Below the pieces are notes generated by a model. It saw only the letters and a list, made by a program, of their open reading frames with translations, was not told the DNA's origin and searched no databases. Made by a program: the position numbers and the translations under genes. From Marinobacter orientalis (lineage in GTDB: Bacteria; Pseudomonadota; Gammaproteobacteria; Pseudomonadales; Oleiphilaceae): a stretch of DNA of 64,000 bases. This document shows positions 27,081 to 37,521 of this stretch, piece by piece. The DNA lies in contig NZ_SRZX01000001.1 of the NCBI RefSeq assembly GCF_004792665.1, positions 434,001 through 498,000 of the forward strand. The letters run 5' to 3'. How positions within the stretch are numbered: the stretch's first letter is position 1; the number at the start of each line of letters is the position of its first letter.

Positions 27081-28190
27081 ATGAAAACCTATCTGGTCGG
27101 CGGCGCAGTACGTGACGAACTTCTTGGCCTGCCGGTAAAAGACCGGGACTGGGTAGTCACCGGCGCAACCCCGGACGAGATGCTGAAGCGGGGCTTCAAA
27201 CAGGTCGGCGCGGACTTCCCGGTGTTCCTGCACCCCCATACCCGCGAAGAATACGCACTGGCGCGAACGGAGCGGAAGCAGGGGCAGGGCTACCACGGAT
27301 TTTCCGTCTACAGCGCTCCCGACGTTACCCTCGAGGAGGACCTCAAGCGCCGGGATCTCACCATCAATGCCATGGCCAAATCCACCAACGGCGAGCTTGT
27401 AGACCCTTTCGGAGGCCGCGAAGACATCCGGACCCGCAACTTGCGCCACGTGTCTGAAGCCTTTGCCGAAGATCCCTTGCGGATTCTTCGCACCGCGCGG
27501 TTTGCCGCAAGGCTGCAACCGCTGGGTTTCACAGTGGCAAAATCCACCATGGCGCTGATGCAGCAGATGGTCGACGATGGTGAAGTCGAACACCTGGTGC
27601 CGGAACGGGTCTGGCAGGAAATCCAGCGGGCACTGCATGAAAACGAACCCGGCACCTTCTTCGAGGTCCTTCGGGATTGCGGGGCGCTGGCGTACATCAT
27701 CCCGGAACTGTGCCAGGAAGATGAATTCCAGGCCGCAATTTCGGCACTTCGCTGTGCACACAGTAGTGGTGGCGAGACCGCTGCCCGATTTGCGGCACTG
27801 ATGTCGCCACTGCCCATGACTGAAGCCCGCAACCGAAGCGCACAACTGAAGGCCCCGAACGATTGCCAGGACCTGGCCCGACTGACCACCAGTCTGATAC
27901 CACAGATTCACGCCATGAACAGCTACCGGGCGGATGAGCTACTGCGGATACTGGATGAAGCCGATGTCTGGCGACGGGCCGACCGGTTCGCAGGATTACT
28001 ACTCACCCTCAAGTGCGCCCTGCCGGAAACCGAACATGAAAAACTGGACTGGCTGGAATCGGCACAGCGTGCCGCCACAGCTGTTCAGGCAAAGGAATTG
28101 ATGGCGCAGGGGTACAGGGGAAAAGAACTGGGCGAGGCAATCCGCAAGGAGCGATTGCAGCGAATTTCCGAAAGCAACCACACACATTGA
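27081..28190 (+). CDS. cca: CCA tRNA nucleotidyltransferase
   Basis: 369 residues. The class II nucleotidyltransferase core is complete: LVGGAVRDELLGLPVKDRDW holds the GG/DR motif and the metal aspartates D21 and D23; ARTERKQG, EEDLKRRDLTINAMA and DPLRILRTARFAARL follow. The enzyme adds or repairs the CCA end of tRNAs. It is shorter than the 412-residue E. coli enzyme, and the HD phosphohydrolase motif expected near residue 240 (VHDLGK type) is absent: the sequence reads AARFAALMSPLPMTEA. So the 2'-phosphatase and phosphodiesterase activities are probably missing. Confidence 0.93.
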   Translation: MKTYLVGGAVRDELLGLPVKDRDWVVTGATPDEMLKRGFKQVGADFPVFLHPHTREEYALARTERKQGQGYHGFSVYSAPDVTLEEDLKRRDLTINAMAKSTNGELVDPFGGREDIRTRNLRHVSEAFAEDPLRILRTARFAARLQPLGFTVAKSTMALMQQMVDDGEVEHLVPERVWQEIQRALHENEPGTFFEVLRDCGALAYIIPELCQEDEFQAAISALRCAHSSGGETAARFAALMSPLPMTEARNRSAQLKAPNDCQDLARLTTSLIPQIHAMNSYRADELLRILDEADVWRRADRFAGLLLTLKCALPETEHEKLDWLESAQRAATAVQAKELMAQGYRGKELGEAIRKERLQRISESNHTH

Positions 28191-28198
28191 GACACACC

Positions 28199-28945
28199 AT
28201 GGATTCACCAACCCCCGTAGTGCTCATTACCGGCGCGGCGCACCGGCTGGGAGCCCATACCGCCAGGCACCTTCATCAGCGCGGCTGGAACCTGGTCATC
28301 CATTACCGTTCCCGGGAAGCCGAAGCCAACAGACTTTGCGTCGAACTGAACGGAATCAGGCAGGAATCGGCCGTGATTGTCCAGGCCGACCTCGCGAGCC
28401 CGGAGCAGACTGAAAGCCTGGCCAACAAAGCTGTCTCTGTGTGGGGCCGGCTTGATGGCCTGGTAAACAACGCGTCGGCGTTCTATCCCAACCCGACCGT
28501 AGAAGCCAGCGCAGACGACTGGGCCACAATAATGAACACCAACCTGCGAGCGCCCTTTTTCCTCGGCCAGGGCTGTCTGCCCGCCCTGAAGGAGTCTCGC
28601 GGCGCCATCGTCAACATGATCGATATCTACAGCCAGCGCCCGCTTGCAGATCATCCGCTATACTGTGCCAGCAAGGCGGGCCTGGCCTCGCTAACCATGT
28701 CCTGGGCAAAAGACCTGGCACCGGAGGTACGCGTTAACGGCGTCTCACCGGGCGCCATCCTCTGGCCAGAAGGGGACGCAGCCATCGATGGGGCCTATCA
28801 GCAAAGCATACTGGCCAGGACACCACTTGCCCGCACCGGCGCCCCTGAGGATATAGCAGGCGCAGTTGCCTTTTTACTGTGCGACGCACCTTTTGTAACC
28901 GGCCAGATCCTGGCGGTGGATGGGGGGCGCAGCCTTAATATTTGA
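28199..28945 (+). CDS. Short-chain dehydrogenase, pteridine reductase type
   Basis: 248 residues, classical SDR fold. The cofactor loop [15 protein letters not shown] has the TGxxxRxG form of pteridine reductases rather than the usual TGxxxGIG, followed by NNASAFYP and the catalytic tyrosine/lysine in [11 protein letters not shown]. Such enzymes (PTR1, FolM) reduce dihydrobiopterin, dihydromonapterin or dihydrofolate with NADPH. The serine of the triad is replaced by aspartate ([11 protein letters not shown]), also seen in that subgroup. ATG 28199 lies 8 bases after the cca stop. Confidence 0.82.
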   Translation: MDSPTPVVLITGAAHRLGAHTARHLHQRGWNLVIHYRSREAEANRLCVELNGIRQESAVIVQADLASPEQTESLANKAVSVWGRLDGLVNNASAFYPNPTVEASADDWATIMNTNLRAPFFLGQGCLPALKESRGAIVNMIDIYSQRPLADHPLYCASKAGLASLTMSWAKDLAPEVRVNGVSPGAILWPEGDAAIDGAYQQSILARTPLARTGAPEDIAGAVAFLLCDAPFVTGQILAVDGGRSLNI

Positions 28946-29036
28946 GCCGATATGGCCTGCTTTCTTTGGCACTTTCCGGCTTTCCGCTACAATGAATGCA
29001 GCTGTACAAATCTTGCCCAAAAACTGGAGATATGCC

Positions 29037-30215
29037 ATGCGTGATGTTGTTATTGTAGCTGCGAAGCGTACTGCCGTCGGCAGCTTCGGTGGGGGGCTTT
29101 CCAGCCTTCGTGCCGATCAGCTCGGCAGCGCTGTAATCAAGGCCCTGCTGGAAGAGTCCGGCGTCGCTGCCGACCAGGTCAACGAGGTGATCCTGGGCCA
29201 GGTGCTGACAGCCGGCTGTGGCCAGAACCCGGCACGACAGGCCTCCATCAACGCCGGCATTCCTGCCTCGGTGCCGGCCATGACTATCAACAAGGTGTGC
29301 GGCTCCGGGCTCAAGGCCGTCCATATGGCAGCGCAGGCCATTGCATGCGGCGACGCCGAACTGATGATTGCCGGCGGCCAGGAAAGCATGAGCCAGGCAC
29401 CCCACGTACTTCCGAACAGCCGCAACGGCCAGCGCATGGGCAACTGGAACATGGTGGACACCATGATCTCCGATGGCCTGTGGGATGCGTTCAACGACTA
29501 CCATATGGGTGTGACTGCGGAAAACATCGTGGAGAAATACGGTATCAGCCGCGAAGAACAGGATGAGTTCGCCGCCGCCTCCCAGCAAAAAGCCTCTGCA
29601 GCGAGGGATGCAGGCTATTTTGACGGCCAGATTGTTCCGGTCACCATTCCCCAGCGCAAAGGCGATCCGCTGATCGTGGACAAAGACGAGACCCCTCGTG
29701 CGGGGGTTACCGCGGAGGGCCTGGGCAAACTGCGTGGTGCCTTCAAGAAGGATGGAACCGTCACCGCCGGAAATGCGTCTTCCCTGAACGATGGCGCCGC
29801 TGCGGTTATTGTCTGCAGCGCCGACAAGGCCAGGGAGCTCGGGCTTACGCCGCTGGCTACTATCAAGGCCCATGCCAGTGCAGGTGTTGACCCCACCATC
29901 ATGGGTACCGGTCCGATTCCTGCCACCCAACGCTGCCTGAAACTGGCAGGCTGGTCAGTGGACGATCTGGACCTTGTAGAAGCCAATGAGGCCTTTGCAG
30001 CCCAGGCCATTTCCGTCAACCGCGACCTGGGCTGGGATACAGCAAAGGTCAATGTGAACGGTGGTGCCATCGCTCTCGGGCACCCCATTGGGGCTTCCGG
30101 CTGTCGGATCCTGGTCAGCCTGCTGCATGAGATGGCCCGCCGGGATGCGAAGAAGGGACTGGCAACCCTCTGCATTGGTGGCGGCATGGGCGTTGCCCTC
30201 GCCGTGGAGCGCTGA
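29037..30215 (+). CDS. Acetyl-CoA C-acetyltransferase (thiolase)
   Basis: 392 residues, the size of degradative/biosynthetic thiolases. The acyl-binding cysteine is in [16 protein letters not shown], the catalytic histidine in [15 protein letters not shown], and the second cysteine in TLCIGGGMG. The sequence is of the AtoB/PhaA type, which interconverts two acetyl-CoA and acetoacetyl-CoA. GGAG lies 7 bases before ATG 29037; the open frame itself begins further up inside the previous gene. No phaB or phaC is near, so polyhydroxyalkanoate synthesis cannot be inferred. Confidence 0.93.
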   Translation: MRDVVIVAAKRTAVGSFGGGLSSLRADQLGSAVIKALLEESGVAADQVNEVILGQVLTAGCGQNPARQASINAGIPASVPAMTINKVCGSGLKAVHMAAQAIACGDAELMIAGGQESMSQAPHVLPNSRNGQRMGNWNMVDTMISDGLWDAFNDYHMGVTAENIVEKYGISREEQDEFAAASQQKASAARDAGYFDGQIVPVTIPQRKGDPLIVDKDETPRAGVTAEGLGKLRGAFKKDGTVTAGNASSLNDGAAAVIVCSADKARELGLTPLATIKAHASAGVDPTIMGTGPIPATQRCLKLAGWSVDDLDLVEANEAFAAQAISVNRDLGWDTAKVNVNGGAIALGHPIGASGCRILVSLLHEMARRDAKKGLATLCIGGGMGVALAVER

Positions 30216-30222
30216 TAACGTA

Positions 30223-30687
30223 ATGCTCGATGTGGTATTGTTTGAGCCTGAAATACCGCCGAATACCGGCAATATCATCAGGCTCTGTGCCAACACCGGC
30301 TGCCGGCTGCATCTGATTGAACCCCTGGGGTTCACCCTGGAAGACAAGCAGATGCGGCGCGCCGGGCTGGACTATAGCGAATATGCAACCGTCACGATCC
30401 ACGCAGACTACGAGAGTTTTCTGGCCAGCGAACAACCTTTGCGGCTGTTCGGACTGACTACCAAAGGCTCCCGAGGATATCACCAAGTAACCTACCAGAA
30501 TGGTGATTACCTGATGTTCGGCCCGGAAACCCGGGGCCTGCCAGCAGACATTCGCCAGGCACTTCCGCAAGCGCATTGCCTGAGAGTGCCAATGCGCCCG
30601 GAAAGCCGCAGTCTCAACCTGTCAAACACGGTTGCTCTGGTGGTCTATGAAGCATGGAGGCAGTTTGATTTTACAGGAGCTCAGTAA
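30223..30687 (+). CDS. trmL: tRNA (cytidine/uridine-34-2'-O)-methyltransferase TrmL
   Basis: 154 residues, a minimal SPOUT methyltransferase. Motif 1 is [20 protein letters not shown], motif 2 [11 protein letters not shown], and motif 3 [19 protein letters not shown], which make the trefoil knot that binds S-adenosylmethionine. TrmL methylates the wobble ribose of two leucine tRNAs. The gene starts 7 bases after the thiolase stop; no good ribosome-binding site is seen, so translation may be coupled. Confidence 0.93.
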   Translation: MLDVVLFEPEIPPNTGNIIRLCANTGCRLHLIEPLGFTLEDKQMRRAGLDYSEYATVTIHADYESFLASEQPLRLFGLTTKGSRGYHQVTYQNGDYLMFGPETRGLPADIRQALPQAHCLRVPMRPESRSLNLSNTVALVVYEAWRQFDFTGAQ

Positions 30688-31426
30688 TCCCCGTCAGGTA
30701 GCAGTTCTGGTTCTTGCAGCCATTTTGTTGCTGCTTACCACCAGCGCCCGGTCCGGGTACAGACCGGGCGGGGAATCGGGCCGGCTTATAACCACTCCTT
30801 CGGCCACATCCGAGGTGTCGGTTATGTTCGGTAAGAAAATTATCAGGCACCTTTATACCAGTTGCGGGCTTGACATCAGTTACCTGGACGTGCCTGCGGC
30901 CCGTGCAGTGATGATGGCGGAAAAAAGCCAGTCAGATGGCGAGCTTGCCCGAATCCCCATGGCGGTGAGAGACGATGCACCATTACTCCCGCTGCGCACC
31001 CCCATCGACGAAATACGCCTGGTGCCACTGTTCCTCAACCATGAATCCGCCACAGCTCACGCCGACCTGACCGGAAAACGAATCGGGTTTCTCAATGGCT
31101 ACCGGATGATTGCCAGTGTATTACCGGAAGATGCTACGCCAGTGGCCACCAGCGATACCTTCCAACTGGTCAGCCTGCTTGAACGCAAGCGGATTGATGT
31201 CGCGCTGACACTGGAATGGGATGCGCTGGCCGCCAAATATCACAACCAGGATATGGTGATCGGCGAACCGCTACTGGAATCTTCCCTCTACCACTGGGTT
31301 CACGAATCCCGGGAGCAGGACATTGCCTGCCTCTCCGGAGCACTCGATGACATGAAGGCAGACGGGAGACTTCAGCGAGCGATCCGTGAAGGCATCGAAT
31401 CGGGCTCGCCAAATCAGGATCAGTGA
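30647..31426 (+). CDS. Putative periplasmic substrate-binding protein-like protein
   Basis: About 259 residues. A membrane/signal segment ([20 protein letters not shown]) is followed by a domain resembling solute-binding family 3 proteins: [46 protein letters not shown] and [20 protein letters not shown]. Such domains without transporter neighbours often act as sensors or are orphan. The start is uncertain: ATG 30647 overlaps trmL by 41 bases, while TTG 30665 has GGAGG 4 bases upstream. The gene is convergent with secB with a 7-base overlap. Confidence 0.62.
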   Translation: MKHGGSLILQELSNPRQVAVLVLAAILLLLTTSARSGYRPGGESGRLITTPSATSEVSVMFGKKIIRHLYTSCGLDISYLDVPAARAVMMAEKSQSDGELARIPMAVRDDAPLLPLRTPIDEIRLVPLFLNHESATAHADLTGKRIGFLNGYRMIASVLPEDATPVATSDTFQLVSLLERKRIDVALTLEWDALAAKYHNQDMVIGEPLLESSLYHWVHESREQDIACLSGALDDMKADGRLQRAIREGIESGSPNQDQ

Positions 31427-31920
31427 GTCTTCTCTTCGCCGGTTTCGCCTGATGCCTCTTCCTGCTTGCGCTTCAGCGCCTGGGCATAGATGGCGTCAAA
31501 GTTGACCGGCGCCAGCATCAGTGCCGGGAAACTGCCTTTGTTGACAACACCGTCGATTGCTTCCCGTGCATAGGGAAACAGGATGTTCGGGCAGTACGCA
31601 CCCAGCATCTGGCCGAGTTGAGGACCTTCAATTCCTTTCACCAGGAACACACCCGCCTGCTGGATCTCGACGATGTAGGCGACCTTTTCGTCGATTTTCG
31701 CTGTCACCGTCAGGGACAGAACCACTTCATACTGGTTGTCGCTGATCTTGTTATGGGACGTGTTCAGGTCCAGGTTGACCTGTGGCTTCCACTGGTCCTG
31801 AAAGACCGCCGGGGAGTTTGGGGACTCGAACGAGAGGTCCTTCACATAAATGCGCTGAAGCGCAAACTGGGGTTGTGCCTGGTTTTCGTTGCCTGCTGCG
31901 GCCTGATCATTTTCAGCCAT
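31420..31920 (-). CDS. secB: Protein-export chaperone SecB
   Basis: 166 residues. SecB landmarks are present: FALQRIYVKDLSFESPNSP near the N-terminus, the central VVLSLTVTAKIDEKVAYIVE and the C-terminal LGAYCPNILFPYAREAIDG. SecB keeps secretory proteins unfolded and delivers them to SecA. ATG 31920 is chosen over 31926 because AGGA lies 7 bases upstream. It is preceded on the same strand by the rhodanese-like gene, 35 bases away. Confidence 0.97.
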   Translation of the reverse strand: MAENDQAAAGNENQAQPQFALQRIYVKDLSFESPNSPAVFQDQWKPQVNLDLNTSHNKISDNQYEVVLSLTVTAKIDEKVAYIVEIQQAGVFLVKGIEGPQLGQMLGAYCPNILFPYAREAIDGVVNKGSFPALMLAPVNFDAIYAQALKRKQEEASGETGEEKTH

Positions 31921-31955
31921 TTTCATGTCCTTTCTTCGATTAGGGGATAGAACCG

Positions 31956-32372
31956 TTACTTCTTAACCAACGGCAGGTTGCTGCCTTTCCAGTCGGCGAT
32001 ACCACCGTTCAGACGGACCACATTGTTGTAGCCTTCAGCTTTCAGCTGCTTGACAGCCATTGCGGAATGCTGGCCCATCTTGTCGGCTACGATGATCTGC
32101 TTGTCCTTGAACTTCTTCAGCTCCGAGGCGCGGCTTTTGATACTATTGAGGGGAATATTGATTGCACCGGTAATCCGGCCCTCGTTAAACTCTTTACGAT
32201 CACGGATGTCGACAACGACAGCTTCATCGCGGTTAATCAGATTTACCGCACCCTGGGCCGATATTTTTGCACCGCCACGACGGGACTCCAGCACCAGTAT
32301 GGCAAGCAGGAAAGCGACAAACAGAGACACCAGAATGTAATGGTTAACCGCAAATTCGAACACCCTTTCCAT
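31956..32372 (-). CDS. Membrane-anchored rhodanese-like protein (no catalytic cysteine)
   Basis: 138 residues. An N-terminal membrane segment (HYILVSLFVAFLLAILVLE) anchors a single rhodanese domain (AVVVDIRDRKEFNEGRITGA, NVVRLNGGIADWKG). In active rhodaneses the loop after the fourth strand is C-x-x-G-x-R; here it reads VADKMGQHSA, so the sulfur-carrying cysteine is aspartate. It may act as a binding module. AAGG lies 8 bases before the ATG. It keeps the secB-rhodanese-gpmI synteny known from pseudomonads. Confidence 0.85.
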   Translation of the reverse strand: MERVFEFAVNHYILVSLFVAFLLAILVLESRRGGAKISAQGAVNLINRDEAVVVDIRDRKEFNEGRITGAINIPLNSIKSRASELKKFKDKQIIVADKMGQHSAMAVKQLKAEGYNNVVRLNGGIADWKGSNLPLVKK

Positions 32373-32519
32373 GAAGACACCTTGCTGAATAGTTTGTGGC
32401 GGGATTATACACACCCTGCCCCGCGGACAGAAGATAACCAGAGTGGCCGGAGGGGACCAAAATGTTTAGAATCAATGTTTGTTTTAGTAAATTTACCAAA
32501 ACCACCATCGGATTGAGTG

Positions 32520-34067
32520 ATGACTGCCAAGCGTAAGCCTACTGCACTGATTATTCTTGACGGTTGGGGTCACCGTGACCCCGCTGACGATAATGCCATC
32601 AGCAATGCCAATACGCCGTTCTGGGATAAGCTATGGGAAAAACAGCCAAAAACGCTGATTAACACCTCCGGAATGTTTGTTGGCCTGCCCCAGGGACAGA
32701 TGGGCAATTCCGAAGTCGGCCACATGAACCTGGGTGCCGGGCGGGTGGTTTACCAAAGTCTGACACGTATCGACAAAGACGTGGAAGAAAGTAGTTTTAC
32801 GCAAAATCCCACGCTGTGCGCCGCCATGGACAAGGCCATCAACAATGGCCGGGCTGTCCATCTGATAGGACTGCTCTCCCCCGGTGGCGTGCACAGCCAC
32901 GAGGAACACATTCTTGCAGCTGCGGAAATGGCTGCCGCGCGAGGCGCAAAGGAAGTCTACATCCATGCCTTCCTGGATGGCCGCGACATGCCGCCGCGCA
33001 GTGCCAGGGCGTCGCTGGAAAAAACTGCCACCAAACTCAAAAACCTCGGCGTTGGCCGGGTCGCTTCCATTGTCGGCCGTTACTACGCCATGGACCGGGA
33101 CAACCGCTGGGATCGGGTTGAAGAGGCCTACAATGTGATGACCCTGGGCGAGGCCGAGTTCACCACGTCCGATCCGGTGACCGCTCTGGAACTGGCCTAT
33201 GAACGGGGAGAAAATGACGAGTTTGTGAAAGCAACCCGCATCAGGGCCAATGGCGATACCGAAGGCACCATCGATGACGGGGACACCGTGATTTTCATGA
33301 ATTTCCGTGCCGACCGCGCCCGGGAAATGACACGCTGCTTCGTGGATAAAGATTTCGACGGCTTCGAGCGACGCAAACGTGCCGAGCTGGCAGACTTCGT
33401 CATGCTCACTGAGTACGCGGCTGACATCAAAACCTCCTGCGCCTACCCGCCAGAGCAACTGACCAATGGCCTGGGTGAGTATGTTTCCAACCAGGGCAAG
33501 ACCCAGCTTCGAATCGCCGAGACCGAGAAGTATGCCCACGTCACCTTCTTTTTCAATGGCGGCATGGAAACCCCGTTCGAGGGTGAGGATCGCATCCTTG
33601 TGCCCTCACCCAGGGTAGCCACCTACGACCTGCAGCCGGAAATGAGTGCGCCCGAAGTAACCGACAAGCTGGTGGAAGCCATCAAGAGCGGCAAGTACGA
33701 CCTGGTCGTGTGCAATTATGCCAATGGCGATATGGTCGGCCACACTGGCAAGCTGGATGCCGCCATCAAAGCCGCCGAGTGCATCGACCAGTGCGTCGCC
33801 CGCGTTACCGAAGCACTTGAAGAAGTCGGTGGCGAAGCGCTGATTACCGCAGACCACGGCAACTGCGAACAGATGAGAGACCCCAAATCCGGCCAGGTTC
33901 ATACCGCCCATACCACTGGCCCGGTGCCGCTGGTTTATGTCGGCCCCCGCAAGGTATCGCTCAGGGATGACGGCAACCTGAGCGATGTGGCACCGACGTT
34001 ACTGAGCCTGATGGGCCTTGAACAGCCGTCTGAGATGTCCGGCCACAGCCTGGTGGAGATCGATTGA
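32520..34067 (+). CDS. gpmI: 2,3-bisphosphoglycerate-independent phosphoglycerate mutase
   Basis: 515 residues, alkaline-phosphatase superfamily. The metal site starts with [14 protein letters not shown], the phosphoserine is in [17 protein letters not shown], and further metal ligands are in [24 protein letters not shown] and [12 protein letters not shown]. It interconverts 3- and 2-phosphoglycerate with two Mn ions. A GTG three bases before the ATG is less likely. The stop codon overlaps the envC TTG start (TTGA). Confidence 0.96.
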   Translation: MTAKRKPTALIILDGWGHRDPADDNAISNANTPFWDKLWEKQPKTLINTSGMFVGLPQGQMGNSEVGHMNLGAGRVVYQSLTRIDKDVEESSFTQNPTLCAAMDKAINNGRAVHLIGLLSPGGVHSHEEHILAAAEMAAARGAKEVYIHAFLDGRDMPPRSARASLEKTATKLKNLGVGRVASIVGRYYAMDRDNRWDRVEEAYNVMTLGEAEFTTSDPVTALELAYERGENDEFVKATRIRANGDTEGTIDDGDTVIFMNFRADRAREMTRCFVDKDFDGFERRKRAELADFVMLTEYAADIKTSCAYPPEQLTNGLGEYVSNQGKTQLRIAETEKYAHVTFFFNGGMETPFEGEDRILVPSPRVATYDLQPEMSAPEVTDKLVEAIKSGKYDLVVCNYANGDMVGHTGKLDAAIKAAECIDQCVARVTEALEEVGGEALITADHGNCEQMRDPKSGQVHTAHTTGPVPLVYVGPRKVSLRDDGNLSDVAPTLLSLMGLEQPSEMSGHSLVEID

Positions 34068-35200
34068 TTGCACGTCTGTGGCTGGCGCTGGCATTGCTTG
34101 CAGTTGCCATGCCGGCACTGGCGGAGCAACAGGTTACACCTGGCCAGATAAAAGCACTCAGGGAAGAGATCGCCGACATCGATGACTGGCTGGCCGACGC
34201 AGAAGAGGATCGGTCCTCGCTGGAGCAGCAACTCTCCGGTATTGAGCAGGAAATCGGGCGACTTACCCGAGAGCGTCGTGAACTCCGCGAGCAGGCCAGG
34301 GAGCAGCAACAGCGCCTGTCCGAACTCAGCGAGGAAGAGGCGGAACTGACCCGGACACTGGAAGGCCAGCGCGAGAGCCTGAAAAAACAGATCCGCGCCG
34401 CCTGGATGGAGGGTGACGCGCCTGCCGTTAAAGTTCTGCTCAACGAGATTGATCCGGACAAGGTTGCCCGCACCATGACCTACTACGAATACCTCAGCCG
34501 CGACACTATTGACCGGCTGGAGGCATTCGCTGCCAACCTCCGACAGCTGAAAGAAACACAGAAACAGGTCAGGGCCGGCCGACTGCGGCTGGCAGAGCTG
34601 GAGGAGGATGTCGCTAGCCGCCAGCAGAAGCTGGCTTCCAGCAAAACCCGACGGGAACAGACCCTTGCGGCCCTGGAGACAGACATCAGCGATCGCAGGA
34701 ATGAGCGAGAAGAGCTGGAAGCAGACCGCCGACGGCTGGAAAAGCTGCTGAAAGAAGTGGAAGAGGCCATCGCCAGCATTCCCACTCCCAATGAATCAGA
34801 CCCGTTCGGATCACTCAGAGACAAACTGCCCTGGCCGGCAAAGGGCAAGGTTGTCAGCAGCTTCGGTGACAGTTATGCAGATGGCAAGCTCCGCTACCGG
34901 GGCTTGCTGATCAACACCGCTGACGAAAGCGAGGTCAAAGCCGTTCACTACGGGCGCGTCGTTTTTGCCAACTGGCTCAGGGGTTTCGGCCTGATGACCA
35001 TTCTCGACCACGGCGACGGATACATGACTCTCTATGGTCACAGCAGCAGCCTGTTCACCAGCCCTGGTGACTGGGTCGAAGCCGGTGAAGCCATTGCCCA
35101 GGCAGGCCGCACCGGTGGCACCGACAATCCTGCCGTGTACTTCGAAATCCGCCACAACGGCAAACCTGACAACCCGCTGCGCTGGCTGGGCAAACGCTGA
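34064..35200 (+). CDS. envC: Murein hydrolase activator EnvC (M23/LytM-like)
   Basis: 378 residues. A signal peptide ([19 protein letters not shown]) is followed by a long coiled coil (about residues 25-225) and a LytM domain. The zinc ligands of active M23 peptidases are degenerate: the HxxxD motif is [10 protein letters not shown], as in E. coli EnvC, so the protein should activate amidases AmiA/AmiB at the division septum, not cut itself. The TTG start is supported by GGAG 6 bases upstream and the TTGA overlap with gpmI. ctpA follows. Confidence 0.92.
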   Translation: MIARLWLALALLAVAMPALAEQQVTPGQIKALREEIADIDDWLADAEEDRSSLEQQLSGIEQEIGRLTRERRELREQAREQQQRLSELSEEEAELTRTLEGQRESLKKQIRAAWMEGDAPAVKVLLNEIDPDKVARTMTYYEYLSRDTIDRLEAFAANLRQLKETQKQVRAGRLRLAELEEDVASRQQKLASSKTRREQTLAALETDISDRRNEREELEADRRRLEKLLKEVEEAIASIPTPNESDPFGSLRDKLPWPAKGKVVSSFGDSYADGKLRYRGLLINTADESEVKAVHYGRVVFANWLRGFGLMTILDHGDGYMTLYGHSSSLFTSPGDWVEAGEAIAQAGRTGGTDNPAVYFEIRHNGKPDNPLRWLGKR

Positions 35201-35305
35201 GCCCGCTCATAATACCCTAAAGGCTGACAAATCAGCCTGGTAACGCCATACTGTTGGGCAATACTCGGGAAGCAACCAGTCATTGGAATAACACAGGATA
35301 TGTGA

Positions 35306-36697
35306 ATGAGACGGGTCAGATATTTTAACCATGCCGCAACCATCAGCGCACTTGCCTTTGCCGCCTGCCTGACCGCCCTGCCCGGCCTTGTTCACGCCCA
35401 GGAAGTCGATGAAGAAACCCGGCGCCTGCTGGAAGGCATCCAGCACGGAGAACAGGTTGAAATTGGACTTCCGGACCCGGAAGAGCAGTTACCTCTTGAT
35501 GATCTGCGGAAGTTCGCGGAAGTATTCGGACGCATCAAAGACGCCTACGTAGAGGAGGTTGACGACCGCCAGCTTCTCGAGAGCGCCATCAAGGGCATGC
35601 TGTCAGACCTGGACCCCCATTCCACCTACCTGGCTCCGAAAGACTACGAACAACTGGAAGAAAGCACCTCCGGGGAATTCGGCGGCCTCGGTATTGAGGT
35701 GGGCATGGAGGACGGCTTTGTGAAGGTTATCTCCCCCATTGACGATACGCCCGCACAGGAAGCCGGCGTGCAGGCTGGCGACCTGATCATCAAACTGGGC
35801 GACCAGCCGGTCAAGGGCATGTCGCTGGAAGAAGCCGTCAAACTGATGCGCGGCAAGCCCGGCACCGTGCTCACGCTCACCATCATGCGTGAAGGTGAAT
35901 CCGCTCCCATCGAAATTGATGTCGAGCGTGACGTTATCAAGGTTACCAGCATCAAGTCCCGCATCGTCGAGGACGGCTATGGTTACATCCGGATTACCCA
36001 GTTCCAGGCGGATACCGGTTCACAGTTCACCAAGGCGCTGGAAGACCTTGAAAAGCAGCAAGGCGGCGACTTGGACGGCCTGGTTATCGACCTGCGCAAC
36101 AATCCGGGGGGCATCCTGCAGGCTGCCGTCGCAACCGCAGACGCCCTGCTTGATGAAGGACTGATTGTGTATACCGAAGGCCGGATCCAGAGCTCACGCC
36201 TGCGCTTCAATGCCAAAGCGGGGAAGGTAATGCCGGATACCCCGATCGTGGTTCTGATCAACGGCGGCTCCGCATCAGCCTCGGAAATCCTCGCGGGCGC
36301 ACTGCAGGATCATCAGCGCGCGGTGGTCATGGGTACCCAGTCATTCGGCAAGGGCAGCGTCCAGACCGTCATTCCGCTGGATGAAACCCACGCCATCAAG
36401 ATGACAACCGCCCGCTATTACACACCTGACGGTCGTTCTATCCAGGCCAAGGGCATCAAGCCGGACATTGAAGTAAGGCCTGCGGAGCTGACCGAACTGG
36501 ATGGCCAGCCGTTCTTTACCGAGGCGGATCTGAGCGGCCATCTGGAAAGCCGGGGCGAGGACCGGGAAGCCACTGACGGGGAAACCGAGGCTACCCCTGC
36601 AAGCAGGGACTTCCAACTGCGTTCGGCACTGAACCTGCTGAAGGGGCTGGAGATTCTCGACAAGCGTAACAAGCCGGAACAGGAAAGCGTGGATTGA
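35306..36697 (+). CDS. ctpA: C-terminal processing peptidase, S41 family
   Basis: 463 residues. A signal peptide (ATISALAFAACLTALPGLVH) precedes the helical N-terminal part, a PDZ domain (about residues 120-195: SGEFGGLGIEVGMED ... GMSLEEAVKLMRGKPG) and the S41 protease domain. The serine is in INGGSASASEILAGAL (about residue 324) and the catalytic lysine in TQSFGKGSVQ (Lys349). CtpA proteases trim periplasmic proteins, notably cell-wall hydrolases, which suits the envC neighbour. The stop overlaps the next TTG start. Confidence 0.94.
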   Translation: MRRVRYFNHAATISALAFAACLTALPGLVHAQEVDEETRRLLEGIQHGEQVEIGLPDPEEQLPLDDLRKFAEVFGRIKDAYVEEVDDRQLLESAIKGMLSDLDPHSTYLAPKDYEQLEESTSGEFGGLGIEVGMEDGFVKVISPIDDTPAQEAGVQAGDLIIKLGDQPVKGMSLEEAVKLMRGKPGTVLTLTIMREGESAPIEIDVERDVIKVTSIKSRIVEDGYGYIRITQFQADTGSQFTKALEDLEKQQGGDLDGLVIDLRNNPGGILQAAVATADALLDEGLIVYTEGRIQSSRLRFNAKAGKVMPDTPIVVLINGGSASASEILAGALQDHQRAVVMGTQSFGKGSVQTVIPLDETHAIKMTTARYYTPDGRSIQAKGIKPDIEVRPAELTELDGQPFFTEADLSGHLESRGEDREATDGETEATPASRDFQLRSALNLLKGLEILDKRNKPEQESVD

Positions 36698-37521
36698 AAG
36701 TATTAGCCTCGCTGGTTGTTGCGATCCTCGCGGCGTCCTCTGCAAACGTCGTAGGGGGGGAACCGGACAGCTCACGGCAGCTGCCGCCTACCATCGCCAT
36801 CATTATCGATGACATGGGGCATAACCTGGTAGAGGGCCGCAGGCTGATAGGGCTGGAACAGCCGATCACGCTGGCCTTCCTGCCCTACCGCAGGCACACG
36901 ACCGAACTGGCAGAACAGGCGCATCTGAAGCAGAAGGAAATCATGCTGCATGCTCCCATGGCCAACACCCGCAATATCGGCCTTGGCCCCGGCGGCCTGA
37001 GCCCCGGCATGAGCAAAGGCAGCATGGCGACAACCCTGCGCCGCGCACTGCAGTCCATCCCCCATGTCCGTGGTGTGAACAACCACATGGGCAGCCTGCT
37101 CACCCAGCAAATAGAAGCCATGGACTGGGTGATGACGGAACTGGGCCACTACCCGGTGTATTTTGTCGACAGCCGCACCATCGCTTCCTCCATCGCCGGC
37201 CAGGTGGCTGCTGCCTATCGCATACCCACCCTCACCCGCGACGTGTTTCTCGACCATGAGCAGACCGAAGAGTACGTGGACAAACAGTTCCGGCTGCTGA
37301 TCAAGCGCGCAAAAGAGAACGGCAGTGCCGTCGGCATCGGTCATCCCCACAAGGTAACCGTGGATTACCTGGAAAAACGGTTACCGGAACTGGATGAGGA
37401 AGGCATCGCCATCGCCACCGTCAGTGGTGTGTGGGCCATGAGAAATGGTAACCGGCCAATGTTTGCGGAAGGAGAGAAGCGGGCAATTCGGCCGGCGCTG
37501 GCAAACCAACTCGCCCCTTAA
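36694..37521 (+). CDS. Divergent polysaccharide deacetylase family protein
   Basis: 275 residues. A signal peptide ([19 protein letters not shown]) is followed by [13 protein letters not shown] with the metal aspartates, [30 protein letters not shown] and [10 protein letters not shown], the pattern of the YibQ-like divergent deacetylase family. Activity on a wall polymer is inferred. The TTG start overlaps the ctpA stop (TTGA) and no other start fits as well. It converges with hisF and overlaps it by 4 bases. Confidence 0.87.
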   Translation: MKVLASLVVAILAASSANVVGGEPDSSRQLPPTIAIIIDDMGHNLVEGRRLIGLEQPITLAFLPYRRHTTELAEQAHLKQKEIMLHAPMANTRNIGLGPGGLSPGMSKGSMATTLRRALQSIPHVRGVNNHMGSLLTQQIEAMDWVMTELGHYPVYFVDSRTIASSIAGQVAAAYRIPTLTRDVFLDHEQTEEYVDKQFRLLIKRAKENGSAVGIGHPHKVTVDYLEKRLPELDEEGIAIATVSGVWAMRNGNRPMFAEGEKRAIRPALANQLAP

